From an uncultured Porphyromonadaceae bacterium (lineage in GTDB: Bacteria; Bacteroidota; Bacteroidia; Bacteroidales; Muribaculaceae): a stretch of 12,143 nt of DNA. A program made the position numbers and the translations under genes. Positions 6,497-12,143 of the stretch are shown piece after piece; position 1 is the first letter of the stretch; each line of letters starts with the position of its first letter. The notes beneath the pieces are model-generated. The model saw only the letters and a list, made by a program, of their open reading frames with translations, did not search any database and was not told the origin of the DNA. The DNA lies in contig URLF01000076.1 of NCBI GenBank assembly GCA_900548705.1, positions 1 to 12,143 on the forward strand, given 5' to 3'.

Positions 6497-6688
6497 TTCA
6501 AACTTGGTCGTTTAGAATTCTGCATGAAGATAAGATTGGCAATAGCACCTGCATCGGTTGCTTATATCCTGCCCATTCGGCAGACTATATAGCATACTCG
6601 GTGTGGGGCTATTGTTTTATCCATGCAGAAAGGTAAGACCAAGACCTGAATTACGGATAAGACAAGATACAATCCTCACACCTTTTTT
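6497..6688 (+). ncRNA. Candidate structured noncoding RNA of unassigned family
   Basis: The region folds on paper into one long irregular hairpin. Stems from outside in: CTTGGTC (6503-6509) with GACCAAG (6637-6643); TTCTGCATG (6518-6526) with CATGCAGAA (6622-6630); GATAA (6529-6533) with TTATC (6617-6621); CAATAGC (6540-6546) with GCTATTG (6608-6614); ACC (6547-6549) with GGT (6600-6602); and an apical hairpin with CTGCC (6569-6573), loop CATTC and GGCAG (6579-6583), extended by TGC/GCA and TATA pairs. Internal loops separate the stems. A further 8-bp pair, GTAATTCA (6493-6500) with TGAATTAC (6647-6654), overlaps the presumed promoter. GGTGTGGGG (6600-6608) can instead pair, with one G-U, with CCTCACACC (6674-6682), which is followed by six T residues (6683-6688), suggesting a pseudoknot, switch or terminator. 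A bulged long hairpin recalls 6S RNA or the Bacteroidales-1 motif, but I cannot assign it. Confidence 0.6.
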
Positions 6689-6738
6689 ATGTCCATACTT
6701 ATGGCCTGACGGGGATTAAGCAGGCATAACTTATCTTT

Positions 6739-7053
6739 ATGTATTATTACGTATTGTTGTTCCTGTATGACAATGAATGGCACATTGACTGCTTCCTACG
6801 CGATGCGCCATACGATGCCACCAAGGAAGAAGATCGATTGTGGTTTATTGAAGCTTCACGCTTCTCGGTTGACAGGTTAAACCTGATGACCACAAAGTGC
6901 AACATTATCAAAGAAGCCAACCTGTTTCCACTCGTATTAAACGTTGCGGAAAACGACAACGCAAAAATAACCATTCCGTCCATACCTGTCGATGCTAAAT
7001 CCGACATTCCACTTCTAAAGGATGCCCCACTCCTTCCAACATGTCCTGAATGA
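6739..7053 (+). CDS. Hypothetical protein of unknown function upstream of a HEPN-like gene
   Basis: A 104-residue frame I do not recognise. It begins MYYYVLLFLYDNEWHIDCFL, hydrophobic and aromatic but too interrupted by charge to be a clear membrane segment, and has no signal-peptide cut site. The middle is mixed alpha/beta-like with many Asn and Lys; the end (PLLKDAPLLPTCPE) looks unstructured. Base composition is clearly more AT-rich than rbfA or ruvB. It follows the T run of the candidate ncRNA by 50 nt. The next frame starts at 7022 and overlaps by 32 nt in another register, so this may be a separate partner of the HEPN-like protein, or the N-terminal half of one gene broken by a frameshift near 7020-7050. 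Confidence 0.5.
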   Translation: MYYYVLLFLYDNEWHIDCFLRDAPYDATKEEDRLWFIEASRFSVDRLNLMTTKCNIIKEANLFPLVLNVAENDNAKITIPSIPVDAKSDIPLLKDAPLLPTCPE

Positions 7054-7453
7054 TGAAGATGCATTGTTCTTCTATCATTACATAGTAAAAACGCCGGCTG
7101 AAATCGAGAACAGAAAACCAATACATAATCTTGCCCGTAAGTTCGGGATAACAATTATCTTTGAATCTGGTCAATATAATAAATACGATTCAACGCGAGA
7201 CTGTATTCGTATTTATGATAATGTTATAGGCAAGAACAAAATTTTCTTCCGGCATCTTAGAAACGCGTTCGCTCATCAGAATATAAAAATATCGGGAGAC
7301 CGATGCATATTGCTTGATTGTGATGTCTTCAAAAACAAGACGATAACAATGACAGGCGATGTAAAATACAACAAGTTCAAAACTCTGTTGGATGAATTTT
7401 TCTCAGATGCGAACCTCAATCCTAAAAGTAAAAACAATGAAAGCAAAACTTAA
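7022..7453 (+). CDS. HEPN-like domain protein (possible RNase or toxin-type)
   Basis: A 143-residue protein. Its most telling feature is FRHLRNAFAHQNI (76-88): R80-N-x-x-x-H85 fits the Rx4-6H motif that forms the RNase site of many HEPN proteins. The motif is followed by short beta-like runs (CILLDCDVF, KTITMTGDV) and a final helix (KFKTLLDEFF), an arrangement I associate with pEK499_p136-like HEPN proteins. The N-terminal part (DEDALFFYHYIV, then RKPIHNLARKFG) would be helical. HEPN proteins of this kind occur as toxins or anti-phage factors, but also as inactive or structural forms. The ATG at 7022 overlaps the previous frame by 32 nt and the stop overlaps the LRR gene start by 17 nt, suggesting a compact co-transcribed set. 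The gene is AT-rich relative to core genes, pointing to acquisition. Function is inferred from one motif. Confidence 0.6.
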   Translation: MPHSFQHVLNDEDALFFYHYIVKTPAEIENRKPIHNLARKFGITIIFESGQYNKYDSTRDCIRIYDNVIGKNKIFFRHLRNAFAHQNIKISGDRCILLDCDVFKNKTITMTGDVKYNKFKTLLDEFFSDANLNPKSKNNESKT

Positions 7454-8855
7454 ACTTGTGGTAGTGATGCTGTTGGCTCTGACATCCCTTCAATGCCATG
7501 CCGCCAGTGACGGACTTTATTACCGCATCATCTCAGAAGCTGACCGTACAGCTTCTGTGTGGGGATCCAGTAACATTTCAGGAGCCATAGAAATCCCCCA
7601 GACGACAATTATCGAATCAAAAACCTATACTGTTACCGCAGTATCTGATGAGGGGTTCAGAAATCGCTCCGGACTCACTTCCATAACGATTCCCAACTCC
7701 GTGAAGACTATCGGGCACGCCGCGTTCCAGGGGTGCTCCGGACTCACTTCAGTGACCATTGGAAACTCAGTAGAGACTATAGAAGGGATGGCGTTCTATA
7801 ACTGCTCTGGACTCACTTCCATAACGATTCCCAACTCCGTGAAGACTATCGGGAGCTACGCGTTCCACGGTTGCTCCGGACTCACTTCAGTGACAATCGG
7901 AAACTCAGTAGAGACTATCTCGGACTACCCCATAGACGACAATCTAACTTTCAGAGGTTGCGACAATCTAACTGATATAAATGTTAATTCAGGAAATGCA
8001 CATTATTCATCCATCAACGGAGTTTTATATGATAAGAATGCTTCAACTCTTATATTCTGTCCAGTTAAAAAGACATCCTTGACGATTCCCAACTCAGTAG
8101 AGACTATCGGATGGATGGCGTTCTATAACTGCTCTGGACTCACTTCCATAACGATTCCCAACTCCGTGAAGACTATCGAGGACGGCGCGTTCCAGAAATG
8201 CTCCGGCCTCATTTCAGTGACCATTGGAAACTCAGTAGAGACTATTGGAGAGAGGGCGTTCTGTTGTTGCCATGGACTCACTTCAGTGACGACTCCGAAC
8301 TCCGTGAAGACTATCGGGCACTACGCGTTCCATGATTGCTGCAGACTCATTTCAGTGACCATTGGAAACTCAGTAGAGACTATTGGAGAGGGGGCGTTCT
8401 GGAACTGCTACAGACTCATTTCAGTGACCATTGGAAACTCAGTAGAGACTATCGAGGACCGCGCGTTCGTTAGTTGCCTCAAATTAGAAACCATATATAT
8501 GCAATGTGAGGTTCCGATAGAATGTAAACCCAATTTTTGTGATGACAACTTAAAAAACACCATACTGTATATTCCCAAAGGCACTTTGGCCGCTTATAAG
8601 AAAACCACCCCTTGGAGAGACTTCTGGAACATCGTGGAGATGGATTTCTCCGGGGTTGATGAAGTGGCGGAGGACGGCGGCGACGCGGTTCGCGTGGAGA
8701 ATGGACGGATTGTAACCGATGGTGACGCGCTGACCGAGGTGCTTGACCTGCAAGGGCGTACCGTTTACCGTGGTTATGACCGGGTGGTTGACAACCTTGC
8801 GCGCGGCCTCTATGTCGTAAGAAGCGGCAACAACACCGTAAAGATAAAGCTCTGA
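7437..8855 (+). CDS. BspA-like leucine-rich-repeat secreted surface protein
   Basis: A 472-residue exported protein. The start at 7437 is chosen because MKAKLKLVVVMLLALTSLQC makes a proper signal peptide with cleavage near CHA/AS; the frame is open from 7392. A short beta domain (DGLYYRI to about residue 70) precedes about ten BspA-type (LRR_5) repeats of 23 residues, pattern F..CSGLTSVTIGNSVETIG..A, roughly residues 74-343. The fourth and fifth units are separated by an irregular insert with NVNSGNAHYSSINGVLYDK. A short segment with a LYIPKGT strand follows, then a C-terminal tail of about 60 residues (LTEVLDLQGRTVYRG to LARGLYVVRSGNNTVKIKL) resembling a type IX secretion sorting domain, suggesting outer-membrane display. 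BspA-like proteins can bind host matrix or other bacteria; the ligand here is unknown. The tail is far more GC-rich than the repeats. Its start overlaps the HEPN-like gene by 17 nt. Confidence 0.88.
   Translation: MKAKLKLVVVMLLALTSLQCHAASDGLYYRIISEADRTASVWGSSNISGAIEIPQTTIIESKTYTVTAVSDEGFRNRSGLTSITIPNSVKTIGHAAFQGCSGLTSVTIGNSVETIEGMAFYNCSGLTSITIPNSVKTIGSYAFHGCSGLTSVTIGNSVETISDYPIDDNLTFRGCDNLTDINVNSGNAHYSSINGVLYDKNASTLIFCPVKKTSLTIPNSVETIGWMAFYNCSGLTSITIPNSVKTIEDGAFQKCSGLISVTIGNSVETIGERAFCCCHGLTSVTTPNSVKTIGHYAFHDCCRLISVTIGNSVETIGEGAFWNCYRLISVTIGNSVETIEDRAFVSCLKLETIYMQCEVPIECKPNFCDDNLKNTILYIPKGTLAAYKKTTPWRDFWNIVEMDFSGVDEVAEDGGDAVRVENGRIVTDGDALTEVLDLQGRTVYRGYDRVVDNLARGLYVVRSGNNTVKIKL
7656..8465 (+). 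repeat. Tandem 69-nt coding repeats of two alternating types
   Basis: The LRR region is built from 69-nt units. One type encodes TIPNSVKTI and the other TIGNSVETI; for the first four units they alternate, giving a 138-nt higher-order period. Units after the insert are P/G chimera, P, G, P-like chimera, G, G. A 66-nt stretch is identical at 7786-7851 and 8113-8178. Such near-identical units favour slippage, unequal crossing-over and gene conversion. Confidence 0.9.
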
Positions 8856-8862
8856 CAGAAAA

Positions 8863-9374
8863 GGTCTCACGCAGATTCCGCAGATACGCAGATTTCCCGC
8901 AGATTATTTTAGGGATAAGCAAGATTAAGCCGATTTTTTGGGAAAGGTCTCGCAGATTACGCGGATTACGCAGATTACCATCCGGCAGGTATCTCCAAAA
9001 TCAACTTTAATCCGTGGAATCCGATTAGCGAAGCGAAGCCAATCTGTGTTATCTGTGGAATCCGTGTAATCCGTGTAATCTGTGAGAGCCTCGGGAGCGT
9101 AGCGACCCCCAATCCGTGCGAATAACGTCCGGATGGCCTCTGCGTAATCCGCGTAATCTGCGAGACTTTATAATAATACCCGGTTTGATTGCGGAGGAAT
9201 AACCGGTTTGATTGCGGACGCGCCGCGGCGCGTCCCTACAAGTGGAAAACATCCGGATGGCTTCTGTGTAATCTGTGTAATCTGTGAGACCCTTCCAAAA
9301 AAATCGGCTTAATCTTGCTTATCTCTAAAATAATCTGCGGAAAATCTGCATATCTGCGGAATCTGCGTGAGACC
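8863..9374 (-). repeat. Large palindromic interspersed repeat, copy B
   Basis: A 512-bp repeat beginning GGTCTCACGCAGATTCC and ending in the reverse complement, ...TGCGTGAGACC. Both arms (about 8863-8985 and 9250-9374) are near-perfect inverted copies over roughly 120 nt, including the ATAAGCAAGATTAAGCCGAT segment. It carries the same CCGGATGG boxes, GCAGATTAC-type 9-nt units and 20-bp GC palindrome (9216-9235) as copy A, but its order matches copy A only when reverse-complemented. It begins 7 nt after the LRR gene stop and ends 90 nt before ruvB. Together the copies bracket 6319-8862. No transposase is present. Several open frames cross it, but all are repeat-driven. Confidence 0.85.
9216..9235. 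repeat. 20-bp perfect GC palindrome in repeat copy B
   Basis: Identical 20-bp palindrome to that at 5987-6006 (GGACGCGCC and its mirror). It is followed by CTACAA, the reverse complement of the TTGTAG that precedes the palindrome in copy A. A partial duplication of an AACCGGTTTGATTGCGGA-like segment lies directly upstream (about 9180-9217). Confidence 0.9.
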
Positions 9375-9447
9375 TTCCTATTAACAAATCTGAGGAATCG
9401 GTATGAGAGTTTTGGGGAGCGGGGGAGGTTTTTCCGGGGGAATTGCG

Positions 9448-9455
9448 TAAATTTG
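9448..9455 (+). promoter_or_regulatory. -7 promoter element immediately before ruvB
   Basis: TAAATTTG matches TAnnTTTG. Only 9 nt separate it from the ruvB ATG, so a transcript from it would start about 2-6 nt before the start codon and be nearly leaderless. No TTTG lies at the expected -33 distance; the upstream stretch is a G-rich run and TTTTTCC. Confidence 0.5.
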
Positions 9456-9464
9456 CGGTAGATT

Positions 9465-10493
9465 ATGGAAGAAGACTTCGACATCCGCCGCGACGCCGCG
9501 CGTTCCGACTCCGACAACGACTTCGAGAGGGCGTTGCGCCCCCGCCGTTTCGACGACTTTTCCGGCCAGGACAAGGTTGTCGAGAACCTGCGCGTGTTCG
9601 TGCAGGCCGCCCGCATGCGCGGCGAGGCCCTCGACCATCTCCTCCTCTACGGCCCTCCCGGACTGGGCAAGACCACCCTCTCGGCCATCATCGCCAACGA
9701 GCTGGGGGTGGGCTTCAAGGTGACCTCCGGCCCTGTCCTCGACAAGCCCGGCGACCTGGCCGGCATCCTGACCTCCCTGGAGGAGAACGATGTGTTGTTC
9801 ATCGACGAAATTCACCGCCTAAGCCCGGTGGTGGAGGAATACCTCTACTCGGCGATGGAGGATTACCGCATCGACATCATGATTGACAAAGGGCCCGGAG
9901 CGCGGTCGGTGCAGCTCACCCTCTCCCCCTTCACCCTCGTTGGGGCCACCACCCGCAGCGGCCTGCTGACCTCACCCCTGCGTGCCCGCTTCGGCATCCC
10001 CTGCCACCTGGAATATTACGACCACGAGATACTTGAGCGCATCATCCTCCGCTCCGCCCGGTTGCTGTCGGTGGAGTGCAGCGCGGAAGCCGCCCATGAA
10101 ATCGCCCTCCGCTCACGCGGCACCCCCCGTATCGCCAACCGCCTGCTGCGGCGTGTCCGCGACTTCGCGATGGTGAAAGGCTCCGGGGCCATCGACCCCG
10201 AAATCGCCCGCTACGCCCTCGAAGCCCTCAATATCGACCGCTACGGCCTCGACGAAATCGACAACAAGATTCTCGCCACGATAATCACCAAATTCCGTGG
10301 AGGGCCGGTAGGACTGTCGACCATCGCGACAGCCCTCGGTGAAGACCCCGGCACCGTCGAGGAGGTCTATGAGCCGTTCCTCATCAAGGAGGGCTTCATC
10401 AAGCGGACACCCCGTGGCCGCGAGGTCACCGACCTGGCCTGGAGCCACCTCGGCCTCGACCGCCTCAACTTCGACCGGGGCCTCTTCGACTGA
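9465..10493 (+). CDS. ruvB: Holliday junction branch migration ATPase RuvB
   Basis: A full-length 342-residue RuvB. RuvB hexamers with RuvA drive branch migration of Holliday junctions in recombination and repair. The AAA+ core has the Walker A GPPGLGKTT (63-71), Walker B LFIDEIHRL (111-119), the sensor 1 stretch LVGATTRSG (158-166), and the arginine finger in PLRARFG (Arg173). A conserved GTPRIANRLLRRVRDFA sensor 2 region follows near 214-230, and the C-terminal winged-helix domain ends with EPFLIKEGFIKRTPRGR near 310-326. The ATG at 9465 gives the expected short acidic N-terminus, and a -7 element lies just upstream. Codon use is GC-rich, unlike the cassette on its left. The flippase gene follows after a 102-nt pyrimidine-rich spacer, a neighbour I recall beside ruvB in other Bacteroidales. 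Confidence 0.97.
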   Translation: MEEDFDIRRDAARSDSDNDFERALRPRRFDDFSGQDKVVENLRVFVQAARMRGEALDHLLLYGPPGLGKTTLSAIIANELGVGFKVTSGPVLDKPGDLAGILTSLEENDVLFIDEIHRLSPVVEEYLYSAMEDYRIDIMIDKGPGARSVQLTLSPFTLVGATTRSGLLTSPLRARFGIPCHLEYYDHEILERIILRSARLLSVECSAEAAHEIALRSRGTPRIANRLLRRVRDFAMVKGSGAIDPEIARYALEALNIDRYGLDEIDNKILATIITKFRGGPVGLSTIATALGEDPGTVEEVYEPFLIKEGFIKRTPRGREVTDLAWSHLGLDRLNFDRGLFD

Positions 10494-10503
10494 CCCAGCG
10501 CTG

Positions 10504-10588
10504 CCGCCCTCTCCCCCCATCCCTCCCAATTCTCCCAATTCTCCCACAACTCCCATTCCTCCCATCCCCCCTCCTCTCTCCCCTTCCA
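10504..10588 (+). repeat. Polypyrimidine spacer with CTCCCAATT-type repeats
   Basis: About 80 nt between ruvB and the flippase gene are almost purely C and T on the plus strand, interrupted mainly by single or paired A residues. It contains tandem TCCCAATTC units and several CTCCCA/TCCCAT steps. A shorter similar tract lies after rbfA (about 5725-5770). There is no terminator hairpin within it, so the two genes may share a transcript. Confidence 0.8.
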
Positions 10589-10595
10589 AGAGACT

Positions 10596-12080
10596 ATGGC
10601 TTCAATCAAGTCGCTATTCAAAGATACCGCCATATATGGCGTAAGCTCAATCGTCGGGCGATTCCTCAACTGGTGTCTCGTCCCGATGTACACCTACCTG
10701 TTCGCTGCAGGGGAATACGGCATCGTCACCAACATCTACGCCTATGTGGCCCTCGCGCTGGTGATTCTCACTTACGGCATGGAGACCGGATTCTTCCGTT
10801 TCGCCAACCACGACCGCTGGAAAGACCCCTCGGAGGTCTACACCACCGGACTGATTTCGCTCGGCACATCATCGCTGCTGTTCATCATCGCCGGATGCCT
10901 CCTCTCCCCCGAGCTGGCACGGCTGCTCGACTGCGGCGCCCATCCCTCCTTCATATGGATGATGGTGATTACCGTCGGGGTGGATGCCTACACCTCCCTA
11001 CCCTTCGCCTATCTCCGCTACAAGAAACGCCCCATGCGTTTCGCCACCCTGAAGCTCCTCAACATCGGCCTCAACATCGGCCTCAACCTCTTCTTCATCC
11101 TCCTCTGCCCCTGGCTGTGGAAGACCGCCCCGGAGACAATCGGCTGGTTCTATGACCCCACCTTCGGCATCGGCTACATCTTCCTGGCCAACCTCATCAG
11201 CTCCCTGACGGTACTGTTGCTCCTCTACCCCGAACTGACATCGGTCAGCTACCGCTTCAACGGCCGGTTGCTCAAGGAGATGCTGCTTTACAGCTACCCC
11301 ATCCTAATCCTCGGCATCGCCGGAATCATGAACCAGACCATCGACAAGATTCTCTACCCGATACTCATCCCCGACAAGGCGGAGGCGATGGCCGGACTCG
11401 GCATCTACGGGGCCAACTACAAGATAGCCATCGTCATGGTGATGTTCACCCAGGCGTTCCGCTTCGCCTACGAGCCGTTCATCTTCGCCCAGAACAAGGA
11501 GGTGAAGGGAGCCGACAAAAACGCCTCCTACTCCCAGGCGATGAACTGGTTCGTCGCTTTCGGACTGCTGATATTCCTCGGGGTGATGTTCTTCCTCCCG
11601 GTGCTGAAATATTTCATCTCCCCGCAGTATTTCGAGGGGCTGAGGGTGGTGCCGATCATTATGATGGCCGAACTCTTCGCGGGCATCTTCTTCAACCTCT
11701 CCCTCTGGTACAAGCTCTCCGACAAGACCATCTGGGGCACCTGGTTCTCACTGATGGGTCTGGCCGTCACGCTGTTGCTCAACATCCTGTTCGTGCCGCG
11801 CGTCGGCTACATGGCCTGCGCCTGGGCGGCCTTCGGCTGCTACGGGTTCATGATGGTGGCCAGCTATCTTGTCGGCGACCGCAAATATCCCATCGGCTAC
11901 CAGTTGGGGAAACTCGGACTCTACTTCCTGTCGGCTATGGCCCTGTGGGGGATTGCGACCCTCCTCACCACCGGAAACAACTGGATTGACTTCCCCTGCC
12001 GCGCCTTGCTGCTGGTCATCTTCGGCGGAAGCGTCCTGGCTGTCAACCGCGTATGGTCGCGCCGCCGGAAACTCTCCTGA
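10596..12080 (+). CDS. Polysaccharide flippase, Wzx/MATE-like (MOP superfamily)
   Basis: A 494-residue polytopic membrane protein with about 12-14 hydrophobic helices, the normal size for an O-antigen or capsule flippase. Such proteins move lipid-linked oligosaccharides across the inner membrane. Family features include the N-terminal SLFKDTAIYGVSSIVGRFLN (5-24), followed by VPMYTYLFAAGEYGIVTN, where the first helix meets the conserved 'y.p.ey G' loop. A second bundle begins near SYPILILGIAGIMNQTIDKI (230-249), also typical of the superfamily. The gene follows ruvB rather than lying in a glycosyltransferase cluster, so it may be a housekeeping flippase. The ATG at 10596 directly follows the pyrimidine tract, with no obvious ribosome-binding site. 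A new gene starts 24 nt after the stop. Substrate unknown. Confidence 0.88.
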   Translation: MASIKSLFKDTAIYGVSSIVGRFLNWCLVPMYTYLFAAGEYGIVTNIYAYVALALVILTYGMETGFFRFANHDRWKDPSEVYTTGLISLGTSSLLFIIAGCLLSPELARLLDCGAHPSFIWMMVITVGVDAYTSLPFAYLRYKKRPMRFATLKLLNIGLNIGLNLFFILLCPWLWKTAPETIGWFYDPTFGIGYIFLANLISSLTVLLLLYPELTSVSYRFNGRLLKEMLLYSYPILILGIAGIMNQTIDKILYPILIPDKAEAMAGLGIYGANYKIAIVMVMFTQAFRFAYEPFIFAQNKEVKGADKNASYSQAMNWFVAFGLLIFLGVMFFLPVLKYFISPQYFEGLRVVPIIMMAELFAGIFFNLSLWYKLSDKTIWGTWFSLMGLAVTLLLNILFVPRVGYMACAWAAFGCYGFMMVASYLVGDRKYPIGYQLGKLGLYFLSAMALWGIATLLTTGNNWIDFPCRALLLVIFGGSVLAVNRVWSRRRKLS

Positions 12081-12104
12081 CTATCATCCATCAACGTCAC
12101 TGAC

Positions 12105-12143
12105 ATGAAAATCGCCCTGCTCTCGACAAACCACGACCTCGGA
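12105..12143 (+). CDS. N-terminal fragment of an unidentified gene
   Basis: The frame opens at ATG 12105 and runs off the right edge after 13 codons (MKIALLSTNHDLG). A start of this kind, a short beta strand followed by polar residues and a glycine, is common in Rossmann-like proteins such as GT-B glycosyltransferases, which would suit a neighbour of a flippase. The fragment is too short to assign. Spacing of 24 nt from the flippase stop suggests co-transcription. Confidence 0.5.
   Translation, partial: MKIALLSTNHDLG

Noticed and set aside
6497..6688. Retron msr-msd or CRISPR tracrRNA-type RNA
   Set aside because: No reverse transcriptase, Cas or TnpB-like gene is present next to the structure.
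6497..6688. Firm naming as 6S RNA or Bacteroidales-1 RNA
   Set aside because: The long bulged hairpin is compatible with them, but the large central bubble of 6S RNA is not clearly visible and no model comparison could be run.
8863..9374. CRISPR array, suggested by recurrent GCAGATTAC-type units
   Set aside because: Units are about 9 nt, degenerate, present in both orientations, and not separated by unique spacers; no cas genes are nearby.

Overview
The window looks like chromosome of a member of the Bacteroidales, probably a Muribaculaceae-type gut bacterium (inference). Supporting signs are TAnnTTTG-type -7 promoter elements, the general absence of Shine-Dalgarno sequences, a BspA-like leucine-rich-repeat protein with a C-terminal tail of the type IX secretion kind, an ECF sigma/anti-sigma pair of Bacteroidetes style, and GC-rich core genes. 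No database search was possible; names rest on motifs and remembered family features.

Left part (1-5676, core-like). The tail of an M28-type peptidase gene is followed by sufE (Fe-S cluster assembly) and a POT-family peptide transporter, which ends at a strong intrinsic terminator. Next come an ECF sigma factor, a one-TM putative anti-sigma factor and a small secreted protein, probably one operon. Converging on it is an EamA/DMT exporter gene broken by a frameshift, and upstream of that on the same strand a SpoU/TrmH-type RNA methyltransferase. The methyltransferase is divergent from rbfA, and the two share a symmetrical promoter region.

Middle part (5677-9464, accessory). Two copies of a complex repeat of about 0.5 kb lie in opposite orientation (5787-6318 and 8863-9374). 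Each is internally palindromic, made of degenerate 9-nt GCAGATTAC units, and carries a 20-bp GC palindrome. Between them is an AT-richer block: nested hairpins, a candidate structured noncoding RNA of about 150-190 nt with its own promoter-like element and a 3' T run, a small unknown ORF, an ORF with a HEPN-type RNAxAH motif, and a BspA-like LRR surface protein gene whose two alternating repeat types show recombination. This is the most unusual part of the window. It reads as an acquired cassette between rbfA and ruvB; mobility and any toxin or defence role are hypotheses.

Right part (9465-12143, core-like). A complete ruvB has a -7 element only 9 nt before its start codon. After an 80-nt polypyrimidine spacer comes a Wzx/MATE-like polysaccharide flippase, then the first 13 codons of another gene.
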